From positions 1-64,000 of the forward strand of contig BSBK01014727.1 of assembly GCA_027943335.1 (NCBI GenBank): a DNA stretch of 64,000 nucleotides. The letters are read 5' to 3'. A program made the translations under genes and the position numbers. The notes below the pieces were generated by a model. It ran no database searches. It worked only from the letters and a program-made list of their open reading frames with translations, and was not told the origin of the DNA. Positions within the stretch are counted from its first letter, which is position 1. Every line of letters starts with the position of its first letter. The stretch is from Chamaecyparis obtusa (Eukaryota; Streptophyta; Pinopsida; Cupressales; Cupressaceae). Of this stretch, positions 1 to 11,274 are shown in pieces.

Positions 1-781
1 CAAACTTGATCACCAAAACTACCTCCTTTGGTGCACACACTTCCTCTTGCTTCTCCAAGACTATGACTTGGAAGGATACATTTATGGGACTATTGCATGT
101 CCCCCTCATTCTCTCTCTATGAGAGATCTAATTCTGAATCCTACCTATCTTTCCTAGCACAAAAAGGATAAGATCCTTCTTGGATGGTTGCTCTTTGCTC
201 TTACTAATAATACTCTATCGACTATTGTTGGCCTTGATACCTTGCATGTTGTTTGGCTTGCTCTAGAGAAGTGATTTTCTTCTGTTCCTAAGCATGACTC
301 ATGGAACTTCATCATGAACTATGGACCATCCATAAGGGTTCTCTCTCCATGTTTGACTATCTCTAGTGTGCCAAATGATTGGTCATCACCCTCATAGCTT
401 TAGGACAAACTGTTTGTGATTCAGATCTATAGCAAATTATTTTGAGCAGTCTCGAGTTTGCCTACGATGCTATCATTACTTCTCTATCAACCACACTTGA
501 CACTATTTACATGGATGATTTTCAAGCCCATCTCCTCACTTTCAACATGTGTATGGATGACCAGCAGCACCCAGTGGCTAATGTAGCCAATCCTAATTGT
601 GCTCCCAATCCTTGTTCTCAACAGCTTCCCTACAATAATAATCACAGAAGGAACCATAATAATCAAGGCCATGGAACAAAAATCATGGTCAACACCCTCC
701 ACCTATGCCTATTTAGGGGACAAGAGCGTGTCATCTTTGTGGGCATAAGAACCACATAGTCAACACTTGTTGGTTATGGTT
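1..781 (+). pseudogene. gag: Copia-A gag remnant with zinc knuckle
   Basis: The frame starts in the middle of the copia gag motif KLDHQNYLLW (bases 4-33), so the true start is just outside the window. Several stops and at least one frameshift follow. At 729-770 a complete CX2CX4HX4C zinc knuckle is read (CHLC-4-H-4-C), the RNA-binding nucleocapsid motif that packages retrotransposon RNA in cytoplasmic particles. A stretch of 106 codons around 442-759 is open in the main frame and then lost by frameshift before the knuckle. Product not expected to be functional. Confidence 0.75.
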
Positions 782-904
782 TGATAAAACCTATTAGGGG
801 ATCCCCTAATCAATTTCCCCCCCTACATATTTTTATGCACCCTATTTGTATCATCACTATGGTGTCCCTCATCAATAGTCTTGTTCCTATGCACCATCTC
901 AAAT

Positions 905-1310
905 TTTGGTCAAGCCTAGCTGGTACCCTAATAGTGGAGCCACTAATTATGTCACTCTAGACTTGAGTAACCTATAGATTCACCATGAGTATAATGGCCC
1001 TGACAAGCTTCACATTGGCAATGGATCTAAACTTCCTATTTCTCATATTAGTAGATCACAAATTTATCATTCCTCACATTTATTCCATCTCAATGTATTT
1101 TGCATGTCCCTAATGTCACAGCTAATATTCTCTCTATTTGAAAATTTGCCTTTGATAATGATGTCTTTTTGAATTCCATCCACACTTTTTCCTTGTAAAG
1201 GATCAGTGCACATGGATGGTAGTTCTTCATGAGAAACATAAGGATGGTCTCTACCACCTATCTTCAAGTATTTCTCCACCCTCTCAAGCCCCTTCTATAG
1301 CCTTTGTTGG
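905..1310 (+). pseudogene. pro: Copia-A aspartic protease remnant, catalytic Asp replaced by Asn
   Basis: After a stretch reading KPSWYPNSGATNYVT at about 913-957, the copia protease signature W-DSGA-x-H-V-T is recognisable. The catalytic aspartate codon is AAT (930-932) instead of GAT, so the active site reads NSGA. This retropepsin would normally cut the Gag-Pol polyprotein. The rest of the domain continues through several stops and frame changes toward 1310. The Asp-to-Asn change is a G-to-A transition, in line with the decay pattern seen elsewhere. Confidence 0.6.
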
Positions 1311-2200
1311 TGAATGGACTTCTCTTGAGTGATGACATTAATGTTTAGGGTACCTTATGCATGGGCGATTAGGAATATTATGGAATTAAGTCACTTCTTG
1401 TTAGTTAGAATAAATTGGGTCTTTGTAGTCTATGTCAAGTTAGTAAGAGTCACCAATTGTCTTTTAATTTTAGTTCTACTACTTGTAAACATCCTTTGGA
1501 ATTAATTATTTCTGATCTTTGGGGTCCTTCTCCTTATGTCTCTTATGATGGATTTCATTTTTATTTAATTTTTATGGATGTTTACAGTAGATACATGTCG
1601 CTCTTTCCATTATCTCATAAATCAGATGCACTACCTACATTCATTAGTTTTAAGACCAAAATTGAGAACCTACTTGGCCATAAAATCAAAAACCTTCCAA
1701 TCTGACAATGGGGGCAAATTCATTAGATTTAAACCCTTTTTGGCTTCCTAGGGAATTGCCCAACATTTTTCCTATCCCTACACTCCACAATAAAATTGTT
1801 TAGCAGAGTGTCGACACAAGCACATTATGGTCACTAGTCTTACCCTCCTTCATATGGCTTCAGTTCCCTTCAGATATTGGACAGATGAATTCCTCATGAC
1901 CTGTTACTTAGTGAACTGATTACCCACCCCCATCCTTAACAATCGGTCCCCCCTTCAGTGTCTGTTTAACACAAGTCCTGACTATTCAGTGATGCATGTC
2001 TTTGGGTGCCATTGTTTTCCCTACCTTTGACCCTAGAGCTCTAATAAGATGGAGTCCCATTCTCTCCCTTGTGTCTTCTTGGGTTACAACTAGTTCACAA
2101 AGGCTATAAATGCCTTCACCTTCCCACCAATAGGATGTATATCTCTTGGCATGTTGTGTTTGATGAAGGGACCTATCCATTTGCTACTCACAAGAACACA
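1311..2200 (+). pseudogene. int: Copia-A integrase remnant
   Basis: A degenerate LMHGRLG near 1345-1370 matches the first histidine of the copia HHCC zinc domain, and CSLCQVSKSH at 1424-1453 supplies the two cysteines. The core follows (ISDLWGPSP, then FMDVYSRY), where the D of ISDLWGP is the first catalytic residue. At about 1700 the frame shifts and the next conserved stretch, FQSDNGG, is in another frame. Later text up to 2200 (VFGCHCF-like and GVPFILL-like fragments) fits the C-terminal part. Inactive because of frameshifts and stops. Confidence 0.7.
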
Positions 2201-2639
2201 CCATCACCGAGCTTGACCTCTCCACTATCTTAGGTATCCACTCTCCCACTTTATCACTCACCTACATCTAGTGTTCCTTCACCTCCCTTACAAGGACCTC
2301 CCCATGGTCTCTCTACCCCCTAGATGCCTCACCTTCTCCTAGCCATGACCCCCGTACCCGAGTTGAGTCTGCCCCCACCCTAGTGATTTCAACCCCACCT
2401 TCTCCTAGTTGTGACCCCCCTTCCTCTCCTTTGTTGTTATCTTCACCAATCTTGATGGTCCCTCCTATGAATGTGCATCCATGGTTACAAGGTCCAAACA
2501 TGGCATTTTTTAGTCCAAGGCATATAGTGCTACTAAGCACCCCTTATCTCCTTATTCCATTGATGAGCCAACATGTTTTTCCCAAGACAAAGTGGACCCA
2601 CAATGGGGGCTTGGCAATGGATAATTAAATTAATGAACT
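2201..2639 (+). other. Copia-A linker between integrase and reverse transcriptase
   Basis: This stretch is rich in Pro and Ser codons (for example PSPSHDPRT- and SSPLLL-like runs) as is usual between integrase and reverse transcriptase in plant copia polyproteins. No domain motif is visible. It belongs to Copia-A by position and by continuity with both neighbours. Confidence 0.5.
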
Positions 2640-3463
2640 TCTCTAGAATGGGACATGGAGCTTAGTCCCACCCAAGTCCCAATTAAATGTTATTGGGTGC
2701 AAATGGGTTTTTAAATTGAAAACAAAACCAAACGGCTCAATTTATTTCTACAAACCACAACTAGTTTCCAAGGGGTTCAATTAGCATGAAGGAATTGACT
2801 ATGGGGAGACTTTTAGTCCTATGGTCAAACCCTTCACCATTCGTATAGTTCTCACTATTGCACTCTCTATGGATTGGCCACTTCACCAACTTGATGTGCA
2901 AAATGCCTTCCCCCATGGTGTTCTTGAGGAAGAGGTTTACATGAAACAACCACCCCACTATATTGATCCCCAGTTACCTAATCGTGTGTGTAGACTTCAC
3001 AAGTCTCTCTATAGTCTCAAATAAGCTCCACATGCCTGGTACCACCGACTGAGAACCTTTCTCCAACAGGTTAGTTTTGTGGGCTCCAAAGCTGACACTT
3101 CGCTATTCATTAAGTGAAACATCTACTCCACTATTTTTATGCATTTTTATGTCGATGATATTATTATCACTTGGTCTACTGTGGACTATGTTCAAGATTT
3201 GATATTTCAACTTCAGTTAGCTTTTTCCATAAAGGACTTGGGTTCGAGCTCCATTATTTTTTCGGCATCGAAGCACTTTTAACTCCTATAGGGCTTCTCC
3301 TATCTCAAAGGAAATATACACTTGATCTTCTCAAGAAGACAAAGTGGATGGTGCAAAACCAATTCACACTCCTATTTGCAGCCAAGAAAAGTTATCTAAA
3401 TTCACCAGCTCCTCCTTTAGCAATCCCACTCTATAAAGGAGTGTTGTTGGTGCTCTTCATTAT
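2640..3463 (+). pseudogene. rt: Copia-A reverse transcriptase, 5' part up to the Tat-B insertion
   Basis: The opening WKLVPP-like region reaches CKWVFKLKTKPNGS near 2700, the classical start of the copia reverse transcriptase. It continues through [17 protein letters not shown] (2869-2919) to an intact YVDD catalytic box at 3148-3159. Stops interrupt the frame at several places, including a TAA in LYSLK-stop-APHAWY at 3022-3024. The frame reaches the insertion at 3463 and resumes at 18811. Many stops make it inactive although the metal-binding aspartates of YVDD survive. Confidence 0.85.
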
Positions 3464-4912
3464 TGTAGACTAGGATTTGAGAGTGCACCTAAACCTATTT
3501 TGAAGGCCAAAGAAAAACAAACGTCATAGCATATAATCAAATCAAATTTAATGGTAAACAAACTAAAATCAAAGCCACCTCAGTTTAAGCCTAAAACAGA
3601 TGCGCCCATGCACCGTTTGATATGCTTGGATATAAATGGATGTGGGTGTGCAAACTCAAGCACTTGGAGCATGTAAGATGGATGATTTGAGGATCAAGAA
3701 GACCCAAAATGACACAAAATAGGTATGAGAACATATTTTGCCTCAAAGGCCTCAAGAACACACAAATATGCAAAGATAAATGATGAACTAAGATTAAAAC
3801 AAGAAATGAATCTATGTTAATCCATTTAAGCTAATTTAGATGTGATTTAAACTTGAAAATGATCTAAAATGATGAACTTATGCTTATGCTAGAATGAAAA
3901 TGACATTATAACTTTTCTATTGAGTTTGAGAGTTGAGAGATAATTTGCCTTAGGAAGTGAGGGTATTTATAGGATTTCTAAAGGCTTGGGGTAGGAGGAA
4001 TGAATGGCCAGGATTGAAATCCTTAAGAGAAGCCAAGATTCACTCAAAGGGAAGCACATGGATTGTGCTAGTTCTCAGCCAATCAGGAGGTGACACATGT
4101 CACAAGGTGAGTGGATGAAGGGAAGGGCAAAGAGGAGTCAACAAAGGGGGCTCCAAGCTCATAACTCTCCAAATAAATGCTTGTAAGAGCAATGAATGGG
4201 CTTTAAGAGGCTTTGAAGACTTTGGGGAAGCAATAAATGCTTTGTGGTTGAGATATTTGGAAGGAAAGACTTTGCTTTGGTTTAGGAAAGTCTTAAGCTT
4301 GGTTAGGATTGCACAAAGGTTTAAGGGTAGGATTAAGATTAGATTAGGACAAAAAAAAGGATTAGGATGGGTGAAGAGGGTGGATTTGAGAAGATTCTAG
4401 AAGAGTCTAGATTTCTCCTTAGTTTCATGGAATAAAAGTTATTCATTCCAAAAGCTTAAGTTTTAGGAATATTTATTAAAATATTTTCAATAAATATGAA
4501 AATTAAATATTTAACCTTAATTAAATATTTAACCTTGGGATTAGGGTTAGAAAAGATGGATTAGCCTTTTAATCGAAATTAAGAAGGGATTAGAAGATTT
4601 TGGAAGAGGTTAGTGGTCTTAAGGAAATTGGCCAAGTTTGGGATAAAAAATAAATTAAAAATAAATTAATTTATTTTTGAAGTTTTTTGGTCAATTTATT
4701 AATTAAATAATTAATAAATTAGGGATAATGTCCAAATGACATTTTTAGGCTAGATTCCTTAATTAAAAATTTTTAATTAAGAGAAAGGGATTTAATGCCA
4801 TAAAAATAAATAAATTAATTAAATGAATAATTAATTAATAAATGATGATGTCATCAAGGATTTTCAGAAAACAAAAATAATTTATTTTCTAAAGGATTTT
4901 TCGGTGTCTACA
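3464..4912 (-). repeat. Tat-B 3' LTR (left copy)
   Basis: This copy starts with TGTAGAC at 3464 and ends with CTACA at 4912. It aligns almost base for base with 17356-18805. The half between about 4440 and 4890 is very AT-rich, with short inverted AAATTAAT-type runs. The outer flank is the ATTAT target duplication and the inner flank is the polypurine tract, which identifies this copy as the 3' LTR of a - strand element. Confidence 0.95.
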
Positions 4913-4957
4913 TTTTGCCCCTCTTTGATGCGATGCCGCAAGTGGCATGGCGTCAAA
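4913..4957 (-). promoter_or_regulatory. Tat-B polypurine tract with abutting stem-loop
   Basis: Directly inside the 3' LTR the - strand reads AAAGAGGGGCAAAA (4913-4926), the polypurine tract that primes plus-strand DNA. Immediately upstream in the sense direction is an inverted repeat: arms 4924-4937 and 4944-4957 (14 nt each, 12 of 14 paired in the sense strand), loop of 6 nt. The inner arm overlaps the first three purines of the tract. The same arrangement occurs in Tat-C and Tat-F with different arm sequence. Confidence 0.75.
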
Positions 4958-6512
4958 GACAAGAAAACAAGATGCCGAGGCTAGAATCAGAAGAAAAGGG
5001 TAACGCCCGGGTGGACTAGAAGAAAGAGGAACATGCCCCGGTGGGACAAAATCATGGAAGATGCGCCCAGTGGGACAGAGTGTGCCCAGGGGGACGAGGA
5101 AGGAAGGGCCTAGGAAGAAAGGGGAGATAAATAACCTCACTTCTAAGAACAAATATGGATGATATGCAAGATGAGATGGAAAATGCAAGATGCAAGATGC
5201 AGCTGTATGCAAAGATGCAAGATTAATCTATATGATAAATGCAAGGGACCAGATAGCTCCAAGTGCAAACGGGAGTGCACAACCTAGATTTAATATAGCA
5301 ATGCTAGAGACCTGCCAAGGATATTGGGATCACGAGGCCTTGTCACCAGTGTTGTAGAGGACTGACGAGGAATGACGCTAAACAAACACATAGGGTTGCC
5401 CCAACATCACACATGAAGCACAGAGGTGACATGGCGGATCCGATGCTGAAGGAACCACAAACACACAACTGACTCACAGGCAGAAGCGAAAGATCAAAAG
5501 ACCTTGCCCCAAAATTATCCGCACACGTAGCACACCGTGATATAATGAATCGTGGTGACCCTGGTGGGATAAAGAGAAGCCAAAAAGATTAACAAGACCC
5601 AAAGGACAAAAATCCAAGATCAAAATGATAACTCCAAAAAGACATCCTTTGCCAAGGAGAGAGATTAGGTTTGATTGATGGTGGGAAGGTTAGTCGGACA
5701 GGAGGAACGATATATCCTCAAGGACTAGGATGGAAGATTAGGTCAGACAGGAGGAACGATATATCCTCAAAGACCCATGGGTTGGTGAGAGAATAAGTGT
5801 AGTTGTTCACTGGCAAAAGCTGAAGTTCAAGGAATAATCAGGATGAGCAAGGATAAGTCATCAATTGATGTTGCTGAAGCACAAGGCCTGAGTGGGACTA
5901 CCAATTTTTCTGAGGCTGGGGATGGGACAAGATATTTGATCAAATGCTGCTGCAGGACGGACAAAGGTTATGTACAACAAGGAGGAACGATATGCACAAG
6001 GGATATGTACAGAAGCTCAGGATTGGGGATAGGAAGATCACACTCAGCGGGACTCTCACTAGGATGGAGACAAGAAGGATAAATACAGGGAGGAATGCGC
6101 TGTACAGGAAAGGGATAAGGATATGGTACAAGATATGGTACAAAGCTTCAGAATAGGATATGGATTGCAGATGGGTTGGAGGAAGATGGAAGCTGAATGT
6201 TTGGAAGATAGGGGAGATGGAACTGCTGGGAGATCTGTTAGGAGATTATGGATGGAGGAAGAGGACGGTACCTGAAAGGACAACTGAATAGATAAATAGC
6301 TCAGTTTACTATGTTGGTGCCTGTTTGCCAAGTTTTCACCAACATACTTGTCCAAGGCACTTGAATTGCCAAGTTTTCACCTTGGACGATTATTTTCTCT
6401 TTCTCTTTTCTTTTTTCTTTTTTTTTTCTTACTTTTTTTTGCTTTTTTGCTTTTTTTTGCTTTTTTCTTTTTTTGAATGTTTTTGGATTTTCTGATATAT
6501 GCAGGATCAGGT
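4958..6512 (-). other. Tat-B 3' non-coding region
   Basis: No domain is recognisable between the pol stop and the polypurine tract. A pyrimidine-rich run with many T stretches lies at about 6395-6475 (purine tract in the sense strand). A block reading TGCCAAGTTTTCACC on + occurs at 6326-6340 and 6367-6381 and is related to a block in Tat-C and Tat-F. A 20-nt string GGAGGAACGATATATCCTCA is duplicated near 5702 and 5751, with a partial third copy near 5980. Short frames here overlap on both strands and look accidental. Confidence 0.6.
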
Positions 6513-7872
6513 TCAGGCATAGAACCTCTTCAGATGGATGATGTTGATAGGATGATTCAAGGGCTCGCCTTCTAGTGTTGATAGCTGATAGGCTCCAGAG
6601 CCAAAGGATGCGGTGACAACATAGGGGCCCAACCAAGTAGGCTCAAACTTGCCTTTCTTTTCTCTATTTGCTAGGACCTTCTGATTTTCTTTAAGGACCA
6701 TGTCACCGACTTGGAATTGTCTAGGATGGACCTTTTTGTTATAACTCCTTTTGAGTCAATTCTGGTATGCAACCAGGTGATCGTAAGCTTGCTGTCTCTT
6801 TTCATCTAGCAGATCTAGCTGTGTGAGCCGGGCCACATGATAGTCTTCATTAGTTGTATAGTTCTTCATGGAGACGCGCAAGGATGGGAGCTCAACCTCG
6901 ATCGGCAGAACAGCTTCAGCACCATATACAAGGGAGTATGGGGTGGGTGCCTGTGGGAGTGCGATAAGAAGTACGGTAGGCCCAAAGGGCAGGATTGATT
7001 TGGAGGTGCCAGTCACGACCAGAATCATTGACAACCTTCTTGAGGATTTTCAAGATAGTTTTGTTAGTTGCCTCAGCTTGGCCATTTCCTTGAGGGAAAT
7101 ATGGACTGGAGAAACGGTGATGGATGTGGAGTCTGGCACACAGATCATCCACATGCTAGTTTTCAAAAGGTGTGCCATGGTCTGTGAAAATGGTAGATGG
7201 TATGCCAAAGCGGCAAATGATATGGTAGAGGATGAACTTGGATATTTGGATGCCAGTAGTAAGGGTGAGCGGAATCGCTTCAACCCATTTGGTAAAGTAC
7301 TTTGTGGCTGTTATGATATACTTGTGTCCATCCGAAGAGAGGGGGGTGATCAAGCCAATGAGGTCGAGGCCCCAACATGAAAAGGGCCACGGTGGTGCAA
7401 TAGGCTGTAGATCCTGTGCTGGTGCATGTATCAAATTGGCATGCTGTTGACATGGGAGACATTTCTTGACAAATTCACATGCATCATGTTCCATTGTTGG
7501 CCAATAATATCCAACTCTAAGCAGCTGCTTTTCTAGAACCATGCCACTCGTGTGGGCACCACAAATTCCAGCGTGAACTTCTTGTAAGGCTAGGACGGCC
7601 TCGTTTGAATCTAAACATCTAGATAGGACATTGTGATACCCGCGACGATATAGGGTGTTGGCTACAAGAGTGTAGCGGGAAGCTCTACGAATAAGGTTTT
7701 GGCGTTGGTTATTGGTGAGATGGGGAGATATGATACCATTTTTTAGATATGCATGGATGTCGTGGTACCATGGGGATTGAGGACCAACCAAGACACACAC
7801 CATGTCTGCATCGGCGTTCTCATAAGCTGGTGAATGTAGCTGCTCGACTAGAAATTCATACTGTGATGCGTC
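6513..7872 (-). pseudogene. int: Tat-B integrase, one frameshift and two stops from open
   Basis: The polyprotein continues from the second RNase H into a zinc domain (HAGICGAH... CLPCQ, about 7400-7590), then the catalytic core with the first Asp in WGLDLIG, the second in FTDHGTPF and Glu in PQGNGQAEATNK, so the DDE triad is kept. The C-terminal domain includes KFEPTWLGPYVV and ends HLKRFYA at the natural stop 6513-6515. Damage: TAG at 7156-7158, one extra C in a C run near 6935 shifting the frame, and TGA at 6756-6758. The enzyme would insert the cDNA into chromosomal DNA. No chromodomain is seen, as usual for Tat. Confidence 0.9.
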
Positions 7873-8271
7873 TCATGGTATTTCCAATAAGGATCCGATG
7901 GTTGCCATTGCATCTGCTGCTTTGTTCTGAAGCCTTGGGATCTGATCGAATTGTAGATGTAGGAAATGCTCTTTCAGTTTATCCACCAGTTTCTTGTAGG
8001 GTAGTAATTTGTCGTCCTTTATCTGATATTCATCAAGGACTTGCTTGATAATGAGCTGTGAATCTCCAAAGACTTGTAGTTCTGTGATGTTCCATTGGAT
8101 AGCTGTTCTGAGACCTAAGATGAGTGCCTCATATTCTGCAATGTTATTGGTACAGGGGAATCCCAACTTGACTGATTTTGGAATATAGTCACCTTGAGGT
8201 GTGACGAATAGGATTCCTGCCCCAGAGCTATGGGATGTGTTGGAGCCATCAAAGTATAGTTTCCACATGGG
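7873..8271 (-). CDS. Tat-B second (archaeal-type) RNase H domain
   Basis: This 131-residue open stretch reads YFDGS near its start, CTNNIAEYEALILGL in the middle and VFGDSQLIIKQV, then NKAADAMATIGS. These are the D-E-D residues and helices of the archaeal-type RNase H that plant Tat elements carry in addition to the retroviral-type domain. It directly follows the RNase H of the polyprotein, separated by one TAG (8272-8274) that probably replaced CAG, and is followed by TGA (7873-7875), probably from CGA. It would degrade the RNA strand of the RNA-DNA hybrid. It was part of one polyprotein, not an independent gene. Confidence 0.9.
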   Translation of the reverse strand, partial: PMWKLYFDGSNTSHSSGAGILFVTPQGDYIPKSVKLGFPCTNNIAEYEALILGLRTAIQWNITELQVFGDSQLIIKQVLDEYQIKDDKLLPYKKLVDKLKEHFLHLQFDQIPRLQNKAADAMATIGSLLEIP

Positions 8272-8274
8272 CTA

Positions 8275-10842
8275 CTCTTCAATCATGCATACATGTTCAT
8301 CGGGGAATTCCATGATTAGTGGATAGGCATCCACCAGCGGTGCTTCTGCTAGTTGATCGGCAATGACTTGCCCTTTGATTGCTTTGTGATCTACATACTG
8401 AATGTCAAATTTGCTGAGTAACATGACCCATTTCGCCATACGGCCTGTGAGGGTTGTCCTTGATAACAGATACTTAAGAGGGTCCACCTTTGATATGAGC
8501 TTGATTGTGTGGCTAAGCATGTAATGTCTAAGTTTTTGAGTGGCAAAGACCACTGCTAAGCATGCTTTCTCCATGGGTGAATAGTTAAGCTCATAGCCCA
8601 CAAGAGTGCGACTGATGTAGTAGATAGCTCGTTCTCTATTTTCATCATCATGCTGTGCTAGGAGTGCCCCTAGTGCTGTAGCTATTGTTGAGATGTAAAG
8701 GATGAGTGGGCATCCTAAAACTGGTGGTACTAGGATTGGAGCATTAGCTAGATACTCTTTGAGCTTATCAAAGCTTCTTTGACATATGGGATCCCACTTG
8801 AAGTTGGTGTCTTTGCATAAGAGATGTGAGAATGGTTGGCACTTGTCTGCTAGTTGCGAGATGAACCGCCGAACTGATTGAAGCTTTCCCTGTAGGCTTC
8901 TGAGCTGTTTGAGATTTCTTGGTGGAGGCGTCTTTGTTATTGCTTTTACCTTTTTAGGATCGATCTCTATGCCTCGTCTAGAGACGATGAAGCCTAGAAG
9001 CTTGCCAGATGTAACACCAAAGACACATTTCTTAGGATTTAACTTTAAGCCATAATGATTCAGACGATCAAATACATGCTCTAGGATGTTGAGGTGCTCA
9101 TCTCTTGTTTTGGATTTTGCAAGGATATCATCCACATAGTCCTCAAGGATCTTGTGGATCATGTCATGGAAAATGGCTGTCATTGCTCTCTGATATGTTG
9201 CTCCTGCATTCTTTAGCCCAAATGGCATCATGTTGTAGCAGAAGGTACCCCATGGGGTTGTGAATGCTGTTTTATGTTGATCTGCTTCCGCTATATGAAT
9301 TTGGTTGTAGCCTGAAAAGCCATCCATTAATGATAACATCTCATGACCCACTGTGAGGTCTACAAGCATGTCTATGTTTGGCAATGGGAAGTCATCCTTA
9401 GGACATGCCTTGTTCAAGTCCCTGAAATCAGTACAGATTCTGATGTCGCCAGAAGGCTTTGTGACTGGCACCATATTAGAGATCCACTTTGAATAATCTA
9501 TTGCTCTGATGATCTTAGCTTGGAGGAGCTTCTCAAGCTCTGCTTTGACGAGCAATGCTACCTTTGGATGCATTTTCCTTAGCTTCTGCTTCACTGGTTT
9601 GACGTTTGGATCTACTGATAGATGATGAACAACAAGGTTTGGATCAAGCCCAGGCATATGGGCGTATGACCATGCAAAGTTGATGATGGATTCCTTGAGC
9701 AAGGCACTGAGAGTGATTTCTTCTGCTTCTGTTAGGTTAACTGCAATGTAGGTGATCCTTGGACATTCTTCTGTTCCCAAGTTGATTGGCTTGGTTTCCT
9801 CTATGATGATCGGTGGCTGCTCTGGTCTATAATCTTGGATGGGGGGAAGAGGCAAGGCTTCATCTTCTAGCGCCTGAATTGCCAGGTTTTCGCTAGAAGA
9901 TACGCCCTTTGTTTTTACTATTTTGGAATCAGAATGTGCCCCAAGGGGGTTTTCACATAAAGACTCATGATGTTCTCTTGCTATTTCATTTTTGCGACTA
10001 AAGCTTGCCTCTTCCCCAAAATATCCTTCTGGGTGAAGCTGATAGACAGAGGTTGATGTTGGATCCTGATTGCTTGTTGGACCTGATGCCCCCATGAATT
10101 CTAGGAGTGCTTGTGCGCTTTGGAACTCATCGATGTGTGCGATGCTTGGTTGGTCCCAATCTATGAGGTCGGGGTTTGTGAGGGGAAGATCTATGAGGTT
10201 AATGGAGAGTTGTTGGAGAACAAAAGTCCCCAGGAGGGTGTTGTCGGCAAAGATATCATCGTAGGATCGGATGTCTTTCTCTTCGGGGATGTCTTCAATT
10301 TTCACGAGGTCATCCTGGCTATTCGAAAAGTTCACGTTGGTCATGTTAGTGCCCGCAGTTGTGGTATTGGGCTCTTGTTCAAGCAGGTGAGAGGTATTAA
10401 AGCCAAGTCCTTGCTGTTCTAGATTTTGGGATGGTACGATAGGAAACAAATTTCCATCCTCTTGTGGTCCTAGACCACCACCTTGATAGTTATAATGTTC
10501 TGTGACATTTTTGTAGGGGATTGGGTATTTCTCTTTGAAGTACTCAAGAAGTTGGGTGTCACATGATGGGGGATCTTTGTATAACCATTTGTTAATATCT
10601 GGATCCATTTCTTTGCTGTTGATGGTACCATGAGACTCAAAAGTCATGTTTCCGATTTGCTTGAGCTTATAATGTTCTTCAACAGGCTTGTTTTGACAAC
10701 TTGGGTGCCCTTGACTATGTGGATCACGTGGAAGAGCTCCTACAGAAAATGCATCACTGAGGCTGTATTCGCCACAACCCTGGTTGTTGATCTTGACGGA
10801 TGATAAGGTGGAAGAGAGGATGGTCTCTAGATCGCGATGGGA
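8275..10842 (-). CDS. pol: Tat-B reverse transcriptase and RNase H
   Basis: This uninterrupted reading frame of about 855 codons is the longest coding stretch in the window; its first Met is at 10647. The first third is a poorly conserved acidic linker. Reverse transcriptase follows, with ICTDFRDLNKACPKDDFPLPNID, SLMDGFSGYNQI, MPFGLKNAGATYQR and the YVDD catalytic box at 9127-9138 in order. The connection and retroviral-type RNase H follow (LYISTIATALGALLAQHDD, then RAIYYISRTL and KACLAVVFATQKLRHY). All catalytic motifs are present. The frame ends at TAG 8272-8274, after which the same frame continues in the second RNase H, so the stop is a mutation. Confidence 0.93.
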
Positions 10843-10845
10843 TCA

Positions 10846-11271
10846 GGATGAGCTAGCAATAGAAGTACCAATATCGGTTCCAGGACAATGAGTAGAATGA
10901 GGGAAAGATGCTTCCATCGCAAGGCAGTATGCGAAGGGGTTAGGGTCAGCGTGGATGGTAACCTCAGTGCCTTGATGTGGAAAATTGATGCACTGATGGT
11001 AAGTAGATGGTACGGCCTTAATAGAATGGATCCATGGATGACCGAGGAGGATATTGAACGGTAGGTCAAGATCAACAACGTGGTAGAGAGTATCTTGCGT
11101 TGCTGGGCCTAGCTGGATAGGCAAAGTCATAGTACCTTCAGAGGTACGCTCCAAGTTATCATATGCTTTGATAGTGATTTGTTCATGTTGTATGTCGGCC
11201 TCTGTGAATCCGATCTTCTTGATGAATTTTAATGTGCACAAGTTGAGGGCTGAGCCATTATCCACTAGAAC
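10846..11271 (-). pseudogene. pro: Tat-B aspartic protease region
   Basis: The frame opens VLVDNGSALNLCTLKF, the Tat version of the retropepsin active site with D-N-G-S in place of D-T/S-G, and continues to VDLDLPFNILLGHPWIH, the conserved flap-distal ILLG helix region. It is in the same frame as gag and pol, separated only by TGA stops at 11272-11274 and 10843-10845 that are best explained by CGA-to-TGA. The protease would mature the polyprotein. Confidence 0.85.
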
Positions 11272-11274
11272 TCA

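Noticed and set aside
10070..10422. Overlapping + strand frames inside Tat-B pol
   Set aside because: They lie antisense to the long reverse transcriptase frame, which has all catalytic motifs.
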